From Octadecabacter temperatus (GTDB lineage: Bacteria > Pseudomonadota > Alphaproteobacteria > Rhodobacterales > Rhodobacteraceae), in NCBI RefSeq assembly GCF_001187845.1, contig NZ_CP012160.1, forward strand, positions 496,001 to 560,000: a DNA stretch of 64,000 bases, read 5' to 3'. The notes under the pieces are model-generated. The model made no database searches. It saw only the letters and a list, made by a program, of their open reading frames with translations, and was not told the DNA's origin. Made by a program: the position numbers and the translations under genes. Shown here piece after piece: positions 53,998-61,847 of the stretch; position 1 is the first letter of the stretch; every line of letters starts with the position of its first letter.

Positions 53998-54582
53998 TTA
54001 GCGCAAGCCGTCATCACCTTTGGCGTCTTCATGTGCAAGCCCGCCAACGCGCGGTAGGGGGCGCCCACTATCTGTTACGGCAACGGCCACCATTATTTCA
54101 TTGGCGCGCGGTCCATCGTTCAGGCGCACCTCGATGCCATCAAAGTGGCTGCGGACGTAAGCAGCGTCTTTGTGGCCAAGTGGCACGTCCAAAACTTGGC
54201 CAGGACTGCCCATCTTTTTGGACGACGCGACAAGAGCCGCTCCCTTTTCTACAGCCACTCTAAGCGGCGCACCGAGTTTTGGATGCAGGATCGCAGCCGC
54301 GTGTTCCAACTCACCGTTTTCGCCAACCATAGCCGACTTGCCGTAGCTTTGGGCATCACCAGGCTCGATGCCCAAAGCTTCGACGCATTTGTCGCCCAAG
54401 AGCGCGCCAAGCTCCGCGCCGATATCCATTAGCGCGCTAAGATCCTCTTGATACGTGCCCGCATACGGGTTTTCAATTACGGCGACGGCCACAGCTTTGC
54501 GGGTCGCCGGTAAAATATCTCGACCGATCTCGCGAAGTGTTTCTTCAACGTTCACGGCAATTTTTCTAATTTTGGCACTCAT
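53998..54582 (-). CDS. DUF1185 (PF06684) protein, copy A
   Basis: A 194-residue protein of the family annotated as amino acid synthesis. Conserved pieces: TRKAVAVAVIENPYAGTYQE, GKSAMVGENGELEHAAAILH, GAALVASSKKMGSPGQVLDV and AAYVRSHFDGIEVRLNDGPR, with a GDDGLR end. The one described structure of this family has a Bacillus chorismate-mutase-like fold, and the family is often beside ring-opening amidohydrolases; no reaction is established. It is the last gene of the nicotinate operon and overlaps copy B by four bases. The two copies share the same motifs in the same order, so they are duplicates that may form a heteromer. Confidence 0.8.
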   Translation of the reverse strand: MSAKIRKIAVNVEETLREIGRDILPATRKAVAVAVIENPYAGTYQEDLSALMDIGAELGALLGDKCVEALGIEPGDAQSYGKSAMVGENGELEHAAAILHPKLGAPLRVAVEKGAALVASSKKMGSPGQVLDVPLGHKDAAYVRSHFDGIEVRLNDGPRANEIMVAVAVTDSGRPLPRVGGLAHEDAKGDDGLR

Positions 54583-55160
54583 CGCAGGCCATCCTCCCCT
54601 TTTATATCTTGTGCGGACAAGCCGCCCGCGCGGTTGTGAATTCGCGCGCCGGTGCTCATGACCAAAGCCAAAACCATTTCGTGCGCACGCGGTGCGTCAT
54701 TGCTGCCGATTTCCATGGAATCGAAATGGCTGCGCACATAGGACGCGTTGATATGGGTGATCGGGACATCCAGACGCCCGCCCACGCCCACAACCTTCTT
54801 TGATGAGGGCACAATAGCGTTGGAACCGTCGAGGAGTTGACGCATCGCGTACCCCCCCGGTGCATGCCACAAAGCGCCATGTTCCAATTCACCTGCCTCA
54901 CCAACCATCGCACCTTTGCCGTACCCTTCGATTTGATCTGCGCCACCAAGCGCATCGATCAGCTTTTGTGCCATTTCTAACCCAAGCGGTTCCAGGTCTT
55001 CCATAAAGCCCTGAATGTCAGGCTCGTAACGTCCTGCATATGGGTTTTCGATGATGGCTACAGTGGCACCGCGTCTAACCGACGACGCAGGAACAGGGCC
55101 GCCTTCGTGAAAAATTTCTTCAACTGATGTGATCATTTTACGCAAAACAACATTAGGCAT
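54579..55160 (-). CDS. DUF1185 (PF06684) protein, copy B
   Basis: A 193-residue paralogue of copy A, starting MPNVVLRKMITSVEEIFHEG. Matching motifs: RRGATVAIIENPYAGRYEPD, GKGAMVGEAGELEHGALWHA, AIVPSSKKVVGVGGRLDVPI, ASYVRSHFDSMEIGSNDAPR and the end DIKGEDGLR. The region between GGY and LLDG differs from copy A, so the two may bind different parts of a substrate. The open frame extends into the UPF0280 gene, but the ATG with an 8-base overlap is the natural start. The role in nicotinate breakdown is unknown. Confidence 0.8.
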   Translation of the reverse strand: MPNVVLRKMITSVEEIFHEGGPVPASSVRRGATVAIIENPYAGRYEPDIQGFMEDLEPLGLEMAQKLIDALGGADQIEGYGKGAMVGEAGELEHGALWHAPGGYAMRQLLDGSNAIVPSSKKVVGVGGRLDVPITHINASYVRSHFDSMEIGSNDAPRAHEMVLALVMSTGARIHNRAGGLSAQDIKGEDGLR

Positions 55161-56013
55161 GTTCGGGCATCCTTTGGATATTTTGAAAGTTGTGCAGCTG
55201 TATTGCACGGTTTTGGTCTTGCAGTTGCAGCGAGGCCCCCACAAGAAGGCCGCGTTGCAAACAGGTTTGTGCAAATGTTGCGCCTGCATCCAATGCGGTC
55301 TTTACATCTGGCCGGGAAAGAGCTGCACAGCCGACAACAGCACTGATGTTCCCAAGATCAGAAGCATCCACAATGTCGTTTGCAGGCAGCCTTTGAACGG
55401 AGGGATGATTTGGCAAATTAACGTGATTGGCAACCAGGGTCGCCGCCGCATCTGCTTGGGCAGCATTTTCCGCTAAAACTGTTACGCTATCGGCTATACC
55501 AAGGCTCAGGCTTCGGCCGTGCCTACCACTTGTCGCGATGCCGCGGATTGGGTCCGTATCCTTAACTTCGATACGCCCAAGGTCGTGCCCGTCGTGGTGC
55601 GCCATAGTCATCGTGAACTGTGTGCCTTGGGTGAGGTGCAGTGCAATGTCCCCGCCGTTGTTAACAAACGCGCGTTCTAGGCAAGCAGCCTCACACATCG
55701 CCTCCAAAACCTCATCGGCCACGCTGCCGGCGACAGCCGCCATTCGGGTGACGAAATTTTCGAAGCTATAAGGGCGCAGCGCCAAATCCATACGTTTCGC
55801 CGTAGTGCCGCTCGGCAGGCAACCGTCGGGAAGCAATTGTGCCTGCAGCAACGGCAGCTCTGTAACCAATTCACTCAATATGGTTTCAAAACGGCGGCGT
55901 GCAGCAGCAAATGCGAGGTCACGATCCCCATCCGCCCCGATGATCAGATCGATCGGGCCATGCTGCAGATGCAACCGTTTACCATCTGGTAATAAGTTGG
56001 CTGTTGGGTTCAT
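55153..56013 (-). CDS. UPF0280-family protein (ApbE superfamily), candidate flavin transferase
   Basis: A 286-residue protein of UPF0280, a branch of the ApbE (FAD:protein FMN transferase) superfamily. Visible: LPDGKRLHLQHGPIDLIIGA, VAGSVADEVLEAMCEAACLE, RAFVNNGGDIALHLTQGTQF (the N-N-G-G-D-I motif of ApbE proteins), IRGIATSGRHGRSLSLGIAD and SVTVLAENAAQADAAATLVA. Its gene overlaps the 6-hydroxynicotinate reductase gene by four bases. The E. barkeri reductase contains covalently bound flavin, so attaching that flavin is an attractive role; this is inference. Confidence 0.78.
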   Translation of the reverse strand: MNPTANLLPDGKRLHLQHGPIDLIIGADGDRDLAFAAARRRFETILSELVTELPLLQAQLLPDGCLPSGTTAKRMDLALRPYSFENFVTRMAAVAGSVADEVLEAMCEAACLERAFVNNGGDIALHLTQGTQFTMTMAHHDGHDLGRIEVKDTDPIRGIATSGRHGRSLSLGIADSVTVLAENAAQADAAATLVANHVNLPNHPSVQRLPANDIVDASDLGNISAVVGCAALSRPDVKTALDAGATFAQTCLQRGLLVGASLQLQDQNRAIQLHNFQNIQRMPEHA

Positions 56014-57503
56014 TTGGTGCTTTCATTTTTTGACCAACGATAATTGTCGCGCGACATGGGATCATGACCATGGGCGTTGGGATTAACTGTGCGCATTCCC
56101 TCTTCTTTCGTTGACGCGATCGAACGAATTTCATCCATATGTCCGCCAAGTGTCTGATAGTCGCTCACACGGAGCGAAAATTCGATCGGGGCTACAAGCG
56201 CCGGTGTTGGAACATACCCAAAGGATCCCGTGGGCATATCCAGAACATCGACCATGACGGTAATGCCACCACCAGGCCAAACATAGCTTTCCGCGCCGCC
56301 ACAGGACACATGCGTCAAGGACTCTTTCACTGATTTCGTCAATCGGACGGGGTTTTCTGTGACACCTGCGCGCAAACTGCCGCCCGCACCACCCATGAAG
56401 AGGACAGAGCAAGTTGAAGGTTCACAGTTCTCAGCAATTAGTTCAGTTGGCTTCACCAATGTTTCGGGCATCGGAAGGGGCTGCGGACTCAATTCCGCGT
56501 CCAGCTCATAATAGGCAAACTGTTCACCTGTCGTGGAGACCATCAGCAAACGAAGGCCCTCCCAAGCGACCTTGGGGTTGAATGGCCCGAGGATTTTTAG
56601 AGGGTCATCAATGTCTGTGCCACCCCATCCAGTACCGGGTTGGGCCACTTGAAAATATCTTCCGGGTGTCGAACGTCTGCCAAGCAGCTTGATACCCGTT
56701 GGCGGAACATCCAATTGTTTGCCCGCTTCATGTTCTGACAAAACACCCGTGATGTGATCATCCACAACGACAACATCGTCAGCATGACCTTGCCATTGTT
56801 TTGCGAACATCCCGATCGTTGCGGACCCGCAGCCTACACGCATGAGCCGTTCAGGAGCTCCGTTGATGATCGGCGGCTTACCGGCTTCAATGACCACAGT
56901 GGTCAAATGGTCACCTTCGCCGATGCCAACTTCGACCGCTTCGCGGTTACACAGCCGCAGCAGCGCATCGCAGGTGACACGACCTTCTTTTTTTGTGCCG
57001 CCTGTGAGGTGTTCGACCCCTCCCAACGACAGCATTTTGGACCCGTATTCCGACGTCATCACGTGACCAATGGGCTCACCTTTGACCCAAACCACATCAC
57101 GTTCATGTCCAATATGGCGATCCGTATCAATTTTGACCTTAACGCCACAGTATGAGAAAATTCCCTCTGTCACGATCGTAACCATATCGACGCCGTCGAC
57201 TTCTTGGCTGACGATGAACGGCGCGGGCTTATAATCAGGGTAGGTTGTTCCGGCACCGACTGCGGTCACGAATGGGCGTTCTCCTTTTACGATATCTCCG
57301 TCCCAATCACTAGGCTCGCCATCTTTCATGAACGGAACGAGTTTCTGGCTCGTTCCGTGAATGATCGTCAAGGGATCAAGCCTAACCAATGCGCCGTCAT
57401 GGTTGGCATAGCGATCACAGGCGCCAGACTTGCCGTCTGCAATGTAGCACATTACAGGGCAGGCATCACAGCGGATCTTTTCAGGTTTGACTTCTTCGTT
57501 CAT
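56010..57503 (-). CDS. hnr: 6-hydroxynicotinate reductase
   Basis: A 497-residue iron-sulfur flavoprotein. In E. barkeri this enzyme uses reduced ferredoxin to turn 6-hydroxynicotinate into 1,4,5,6-tetrahydro-6-oxonicotinate. The N-terminus carries a cysteine set C-x2-C-x3-C-x9-C (Cys12, 15, 19 and 29) for a cluster. The body has FVTAVGAGTTYPDYKPAPFI, IVTEGIFSYCGVKVKIDTDR, RVGCGSATIGMFAKQWQGHA and CSVLFMGGAGGSLRAGVTEN. A GTG one codon upstream is an alternative start. The gene touches the molybdenum hydroxylase gene upstream (TGATG) and UPF0280 downstream. The assignment rests on overall resemblance to that family and on the enamidase and ferredoxin genes nearby. Confidence 0.85.
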   Translation of the reverse strand: MNEEVKPEKIRCDACPVMCYIADGKSGACDRYANHDGALVRLDPLTIIHGTSQKLVPFMKDGEPSDWDGDIVKGERPFVTAVGAGTTYPDYKPAPFIVSQEVDGVDMVTIVTEGIFSYCGVKVKIDTDRHIGHERDVVWVKGEPIGHVMTSEYGSKMLSLGGVEHLTGGTKKEGRVTCDALLRLCNREAVEVGIGEGDHLTTVVIEAGKPPIINGAPERLMRVGCGSATIGMFAKQWQGHADDVVVVDDHITGVLSEHEAGKQLDVPPTGIKLLGRRSTPGRYFQVAQPGTGWGGTDIDDPLKILGPFNPKVAWEGLRLLMVSTTGEQFAYYELDAELSPQPLPMPETLVKPTELIAENCEPSTCSVLFMGGAGGSLRAGVTENPVRLTKSVKESLTHVSCGGAESYVWPGGGITVMVDVLDMPTGSFGYVPTPALVAPIEFSLRVSDYQTLGGHMDEIRSIASTKEEGMRTVNPNAHGHDPMSRDNYRWSKNESTK

Positions 57504-60238
57504 CACAAGCTCACTTTGATTTTGGAACGCACCCGCGCTGGCGTGGCCGGAACCTGTCTTATCCGAACTCCGACGGCGTCATGAATTGCATTGAGTATCG
57601 CAGGGGCGGTTGGAATAAGAACATGTTCACCCAGACCTTTTGCCCCATAGGGTCCATGGGCATCTGGCTCTTCAATGATAATGGTTTCGATAGGCGGTAT
57701 ATCACCAACTGTTGGAATGAGATAATCGTGCAGGTTTTCGGTTCTACCTGGAATGTATTCTTCCATCAAAGCCATACCTAAGCCCTGCGCAATCCCGCCG
57801 TGAACCTGACCTTCGACCAGCATCGGGTTGATCGCGCGACCAACATCATGGGCGGCTACGAACTTTACCGGTTTAGTTGTTCCCAATCGGGTGTCCACGT
57901 CGACAACAACCAAATGCGCTGCATAGCCAAACTGTGCATATGGTACGCCTTGACCGTTTTCATCCAATGCTTTGGTTGGCGGATCGTAGCTTTCCTCGGC
58001 GCGGAAGACAAAGCCTTCATCATCCGCAGCGAGAGTGCTTAGGTCAATCTCTTGCTGACCCGCTCCGTCGTTTGCAGTTAAAGTCCCACCTGAGAATGAC
58101 AGCACTGCCTCGAGGCCCACGTTCATCTTCTCAAGGATTTGAGCGCGCAGCGCTTCTCCAGACAAACGAGCGGCGTTGCCGGACACATAGGTCTGACGAG
58201 ATGCAGAGGTTTTACCTGCGTCTGGGGTGACATCAGTATCCGCGCCGACAATTTTCAACACCTGTACGGGTATGCCCAAGGCCGTCGCAAAAATTTGAGA
58301 AATAACGGTATTTGAACCTTGACCGATATCCATCGCGCCTTGGTGCAGTACGACAGTTCCGTCTTCAAGCACACCTGACTTGATGGTCGATGGGTTGGGG
58401 AGGGATGTGTTGCCGCAGCCGTACCAGCCTGCGGCGATGCCGACGCCACGCTTTATGACATCATTACTTGCGTTGAATGTCGCTGCTTGTTCTCGCTCCG
58501 TATTCCATGCTGGCCGAAGTGCTTCAAAACATGCCTTAATGCCGACGCCTTGAGAAAACACCTGCCCACAAACGGTGGGCACATTGTCTTCCAACGCGTT
58601 GAGAATACGAAACTCGAGCTGATCCATACCTAGTTTTTCCGCCAGTTCGTCAAACAACGTCTCTTGCGCGATAGCAGACTGTGGAACGCCAAAGCCACGG
58701 AAGGCACCAGCGGGCGGGTTATTGGTATGGATGCCCTTAGATTCTGCGCGATAATCTTGAATCTGATACGGACCGGATGCATGAACCGGTACTCGGTTTG
58801 CAACCGTCGGTCCCCAGCTTGCGTAGGCACCTGTGTCAAACTCACCATAAAACTCAAATCCGCTCAGGCTACCGTCTTGTTTGGCCCCTATGCGAAGTTG
58901 GATATCCGATGGGTGGCGTTTGGTCGAACTTTGCATGGATTCCGTGCGCGAATAGGTCAACCGAACAGGCTTGCCCGTCTTGAGCGCGGCCAAAGCGAGA
59001 TACGGTTGGACCGAAATGTCCAGTTTGGAACCGAAACCGCCGCCTACACCGCTTGGGACAATGCGGATTTGCGCGCGATCCATGTCTAATATCTTCTCAA
59101 GCGCATCCAAATCCATTACCGGCGCTTGCGTACAAGCGTGGACTTCAACGCGGCCATTCAGGATTTGGGCAAAGCCTGCTTCTGGCTCAATATAGGCATG
59201 TTCCACAAAGCCGCTTCGAAAATGCCCTTCGACTATGGTGTCAGCTCTCTCTAATGCTGACTTTGCATCACCACATTGAACGAAACCGCCACACATAACG
59301 TTTTTGTCGCGACCCTCGTGTAATTGTGCGGCCGTTGGGGTCTGTGCTGACTTAACGTCCGTTGCTGCTTCGAGCTCGAACCACTGCACTGGAAATGTAT
59401 CTGGATCAAACGCACCAATGACAGAAGGCGTTCCAACAATTGCTGCAATTGCCTCGCCGCGGAACCGTGTTTCTGTTTCAGCAAATACCGGTTGATCAAC
59501 AAACTCCGGGATAACCCCAAACAAGTTTCTACCTGGTACATCTTTGGCGGTTAGAGTGGCTTCAATACCCTCATGCTGCGCAATAAATTCATCCAAATCA
59601 CCCAGTTCAAACCGCGCACGCGGGAAGGGGGACCTGATGACAAAAATTTCAAGTGTACCAGCGGGCGCAATATCGTCGCCGAATTTCTCGGTGCCCGAGG
59701 TTTTCCCCTCGCTGTCAACGCGCGGGATCGCATCACCAACTTCGCCGCGGGCCTCAACGGTAATCGGTGAGGTAGCCATAACCGCGTCGATAATCTTGCG
59801 GTAGCCTGTGCATCGACACAAAACACCCCCAAGCGCGTCTTTGACTTCACCCTCTGTCGGCGACGGTTTTTCACGCAGCAAAGCAACGGCCGACACCATC
59901 ATGCCAGGCGTACAGATGCCACATTGCGCCGCACCATGCCCATGAAAGCTATGTGCAAGCTTGTCTGCGACCGGATCATCACGGCGAATACCTTTTAGGG
60001 TTTCAACGCGTTTTCCAGCAACTTGTTGTGCCGGTGTTAAGCAAGAGCAGACCGGTTTATCGTCCACCAAAACGGTACAGGCACCACAGTCCCCAGCATT
60101 GCAGCCGATTTTGACATCACGGGCGCCGAGGTCTTCACGCAGCATTTCCGAAAGTCGCGCACCCGGCGCGGGGTAGCTTTTGACCGATGTGCCGTCTAAG
60201 TCAAATACAGTAGGTTTTAGGTTTCCCTGATTAGTCAT
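57503..60238 (-). CDS. Molybdenum hydroxylase, fused Fe-S and molybdopterin subunits (probable nicotinate dehydrogenase)
   Basis: A 911-residue fusion. Residues 1-160 are the two 2Fe-2S domains (KIGCNAGDCGACTVLVDDKP, and CGICTPGMMVSAVALL with GGVLCRCTGYRKI). The rest is the molybdenum subunit: FRSGFVEHAYIEPEAGFAQI, VPSGVGGGFGSKLDISVQPY, PPAGAFRGFGVPQSAIAQET, QGAMDIGQGSNTVISQIFAT and AKGLGEHVLIPTAPAILNAI with the catalytic glutamate (GLGEH). In this operon it most likely hydroxylates nicotinate at C6. The selenium-type split NdhLMSF and the cytochrome-linked NicAB have different layouts. It overlaps the FAD subunit gene by eight bases. Confidence 0.85.
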   Translation of the reverse strand: MTNQGNLKPTVFDLDGTSVKSYPAPGARLSEMLREDLGARDVKIGCNAGDCGACTVLVDDKPVCSCLTPAQQVAGKRVETLKGIRRDDPVADKLAHSFHGHGAAQCGICTPGMMVSAVALLREKPSPTEGEVKDALGGVLCRCTGYRKIIDAVMATSPITVEARGEVGDAIPRVDSEGKTSGTEKFGDDIAPAGTLEIFVIRSPFPRARFELGDLDEFIAQHEGIEATLTAKDVPGRNLFGVIPEFVDQPVFAETETRFRGEAIAAIVGTPSVIGAFDPDTFPVQWFELEAATDVKSAQTPTAAQLHEGRDKNVMCGGFVQCGDAKSALERADTIVEGHFRSGFVEHAYIEPEAGFAQILNGRVEVHACTQAPVMDLDALEKILDMDRAQIRIVPSGVGGGFGSKLDISVQPYLALAALKTGKPVRLTYSRTESMQSSTKRHPSDIQLRIGAKQDGSLSGFEFYGEFDTGAYASWGPTVANRVPVHASGPYQIQDYRAESKGIHTNNPPAGAFRGFGVPQSAIAQETLFDELAEKLGMDQLEFRILNALEDNVPTVCGQVFSQGVGIKACFEALRPAWNTEREQAATFNASNDVIKRGVGIAAGWYGCGNTSLPNPSTIKSGVLEDGTVVLHQGAMDIGQGSNTVISQIFATALGIPVQVLKIVGADTDVTPDAGKTSASRQTYVSGNAARLSGEALRAQILEKMNVGLEAVLSFSGGTLTANDGAGQQEIDLSTLAADDEGFVFRAEESYDPPTKALDENGQGVPYAQFGYAAHLVVVDVDTRLGTTKPVKFVAAHDVGRAINPMLVEGQVHGGIAQGLGMALMEEYIPGRTENLHDYLIPTVGDIPPIETIIIEEPDAHGPYGAKGLGEHVLIPTAPAILNAIHDAVGVRIRQVPATPARVRSKIKVSL

Positions 60239-61061
60239 TCTTTGCAGCCCTTCTAATAGCGCGCTCACATTGCTCAGCCACTACGTCCAATCGGAATTCT
60301 TTTGACCCGCGAACGTCTGCAATCGGGGAGAGCACGCTCAAATGAGATGGGTCGATTTTGATACCAGATGCCTGTTGTCCGATAAGGCTGGCTTCCAAAT
60401 CAGTGAGGCGTCGTGCAACGGGAGAACAGGCGCCAACAGCGACGCGCGCTTCGATTATTTTGCCTTGCGCGTCACAGGCTATCATGGCCGCTGTCATAGT
60501 GATCGAGATCACCAAATATCTGCGGCTTCCAAGCTTTTCGAACGCTGCGCCCATCGCTTCTCTAATTGGAGGTATTGTGATTGCGATAACCAGTTCATCT
60601 GCTGCAAGCGCGGTCTTACGAACATTCAATAGAAATTCTGCAAGCGGTAGACTCCTAACACCGCGATGTTTGCTGGCCACCTCCACAAAGGCATCAAGCG
60701 CCAACAATGGGGGTACACCATCTGCAGCAGGCGAAGCATTGCATAAGTTACCAGCAATAGTTCCAGCATTTTGAATTTGAATGCTACCTACTTCTAATGC
60801 GGCTTGTCTTAACGCATCAAATGCAGGGGGCAGATCGGCGGTGGCGATTTCCGACCATGTAACAGCAGCACCAATGCGTGTGCCGTTACTGTCATGAGAA
60901 ATCGCTCTGAGCTCCGGTATGCCTGTAACATCCAAAAAGGTGTTTGGCATTTTCCCCTGTTGCGCGGTCGGAAACACATCCGTGCCTCCGGCAACAACCT
61001 TTCCTTCTAGATAACTCGCGACCTCAAGGGCAGTCTGTAGTTCGCTTGGAGCATAATACAT
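60231..61061 (-). CDS. Molybdenum hydroxylase FAD-binding subunit
   Basis: A 276-residue CoxM/XdhA-type FAD subunit. It starts MYYAPSELQTALEVASYLEG; the FAD loops are KVVAGGTDVFPTAQQGKMPN and IQIQNAGTIAGNLCNASPAA with DGVPPLLALDA. The C-terminal domain has LVISITMTAAMIACDAQGK and AVGACSPVARRLTDLEASLI. It passes electrons from the fused Fe-S/Mo subunit to a cofactor such as NAD. It is the first gene of a six-gene operon. GGGGGA lies before the ATG. Confidence 0.88.
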   Translation of the reverse strand: MYYAPSELQTALEVASYLEGKVVAGGTDVFPTAQQGKMPNTFLDVTGIPELRAISHDSNGTRIGAAVTWSEIATADLPPAFDALRQAALEVGSIQIQNAGTIAGNLCNASPAADGVPPLLALDAFVEVASKHRGVRSLPLAEFLLNVRKTALAADELVIAITIPPIREAMGAAFEKLGSRRYLVISITMTAAMIACDAQGKIIEARVAVGACSPVARRLTDLEASLIGQQASGIKIDPSHLSVLSPIADVRGSKEFRLDVVAEQCERAIRRAAKND

Positions 61062-61085
61062 GGTGTTCCCCCGACTCAATTTTTT

Positions 61086-61127
61086 GTTTGCATACTAATG
61101 ATATTAGTGAGATGCTTGTCTTGTCAA
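61086..61127 (-). promoter_or_regulatory. Promoter and operator of the nicotinate hydroxylase operon
   Basis: On the minus strand TTGACA (61122-61127) and TATCAT (61098-61103) are 18 bases apart. ATTAGTATGCAAAC (61086-61099) matches the shared palindrome with two changes and overlaps the -10 element. A second perfect repeat ACTAAT-GAT-ATTAGT (61094-61108) overlaps it. The divergent nicotinamidase gene may be controlled from the same sites. Confidence 0.65.
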
Positions 61128-61167
61128 CACAGATAGCCGGGTAAACGTTGAAGGGGTGAAAAATCAC

Positions 61168-61764
61168 ATGACTGAAGCACTCATTGTTATTGATATACAA
61201 AACGACTTTTGCCCAGGCGGAGCCCTTGCGGTTCCAAATGGGGACCAGGTTGTGGTGCCTACGAATGCGTTAATCGAAGAGGCTAAGATAGTGATTTTGT
61301 CGCAAGACTGGCACCCCGCCGATCATTCATCTTTTGCGTCAAACCATACAGGAAAGGTCCCATTCGATGTGGTCGAAATGGAATACGGGTCACAAACCCT
61401 TTGGCCCGCTCATTGCGTACAGGGGTCCTCGGGTGCGGCATTTCACCCAAAGTTGAAAGCAGATTTGGCAGACGCCGTTTTCCGCAAGGGGATGCGCCCT
61501 GCGATTGACAGCTATTCCACCTTTTTTGAGAATGACCGTAAGACACCGACAGGCCTTGTCGGATTTCTGCGCGAAAGGAATGTAACTGACGTAAGGCTTG
61601 TCGGTTTGGCGTTGGACTTTTGCGTAGCATTTTCAGCCTTGGATGCAGTGGAGCAGGGATTTGAAGTAACTGTGCAGCTCGATGCTTGTCGCGCAATCGA
61701 TATTGCGGGTTCACGTGACGCTGCGCTGGAACAAATGCGAGACTGCGGTGTCCGTTTGGTATGA
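61168..61764 (+). CDS. pncA: Nicotinamidase
   Basis: A 198-residue isochorismatase-fold amidase that converts nicotinamide to nicotinate and ammonia. The catalytic triad is visible: Asp in ALIVIDIQNDFCPGGALAVP, Lys in AVFRKGMRPAIDSYSTFFEN, and Cys in LVGLALDFCVAFSALDAVEQ. Metal-site residues are in SQDWHPADHSSFASNH, and LWPAHCVQGSSGAAFHPKL is typical of nicotinamidases rather than other family members. A GTG four codons upstream is an alternative start. It is divergent from the hydroxylase operon and would feed nicotinamide into it. Confidence 0.88.
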   Translation: MTEALIVIDIQNDFCPGGALAVPNGDQVVVPTNALIEEAKIVILSQDWHPADHSSFASNHTGKVPFDVVEMEYGSQTLWPAHCVQGSSGAAFHPKLKADLADAVFRKGMRPAIDSYSTFFENDRKTPTGLVGFLRERNVTDVRLVGLALDFCVAFSALDAVEQGFEVTVQLDACRAIDIAGSRDAALEQMRDCGVRLV

Positions 61765-61847
61765 GATCTTGCCAGAACGCCCAGAAAACTGAGGCATAAA
61801 ATACAAACAATTTCCGGCCCAACGGCCAAGACCAAGTAGGAATTTAA

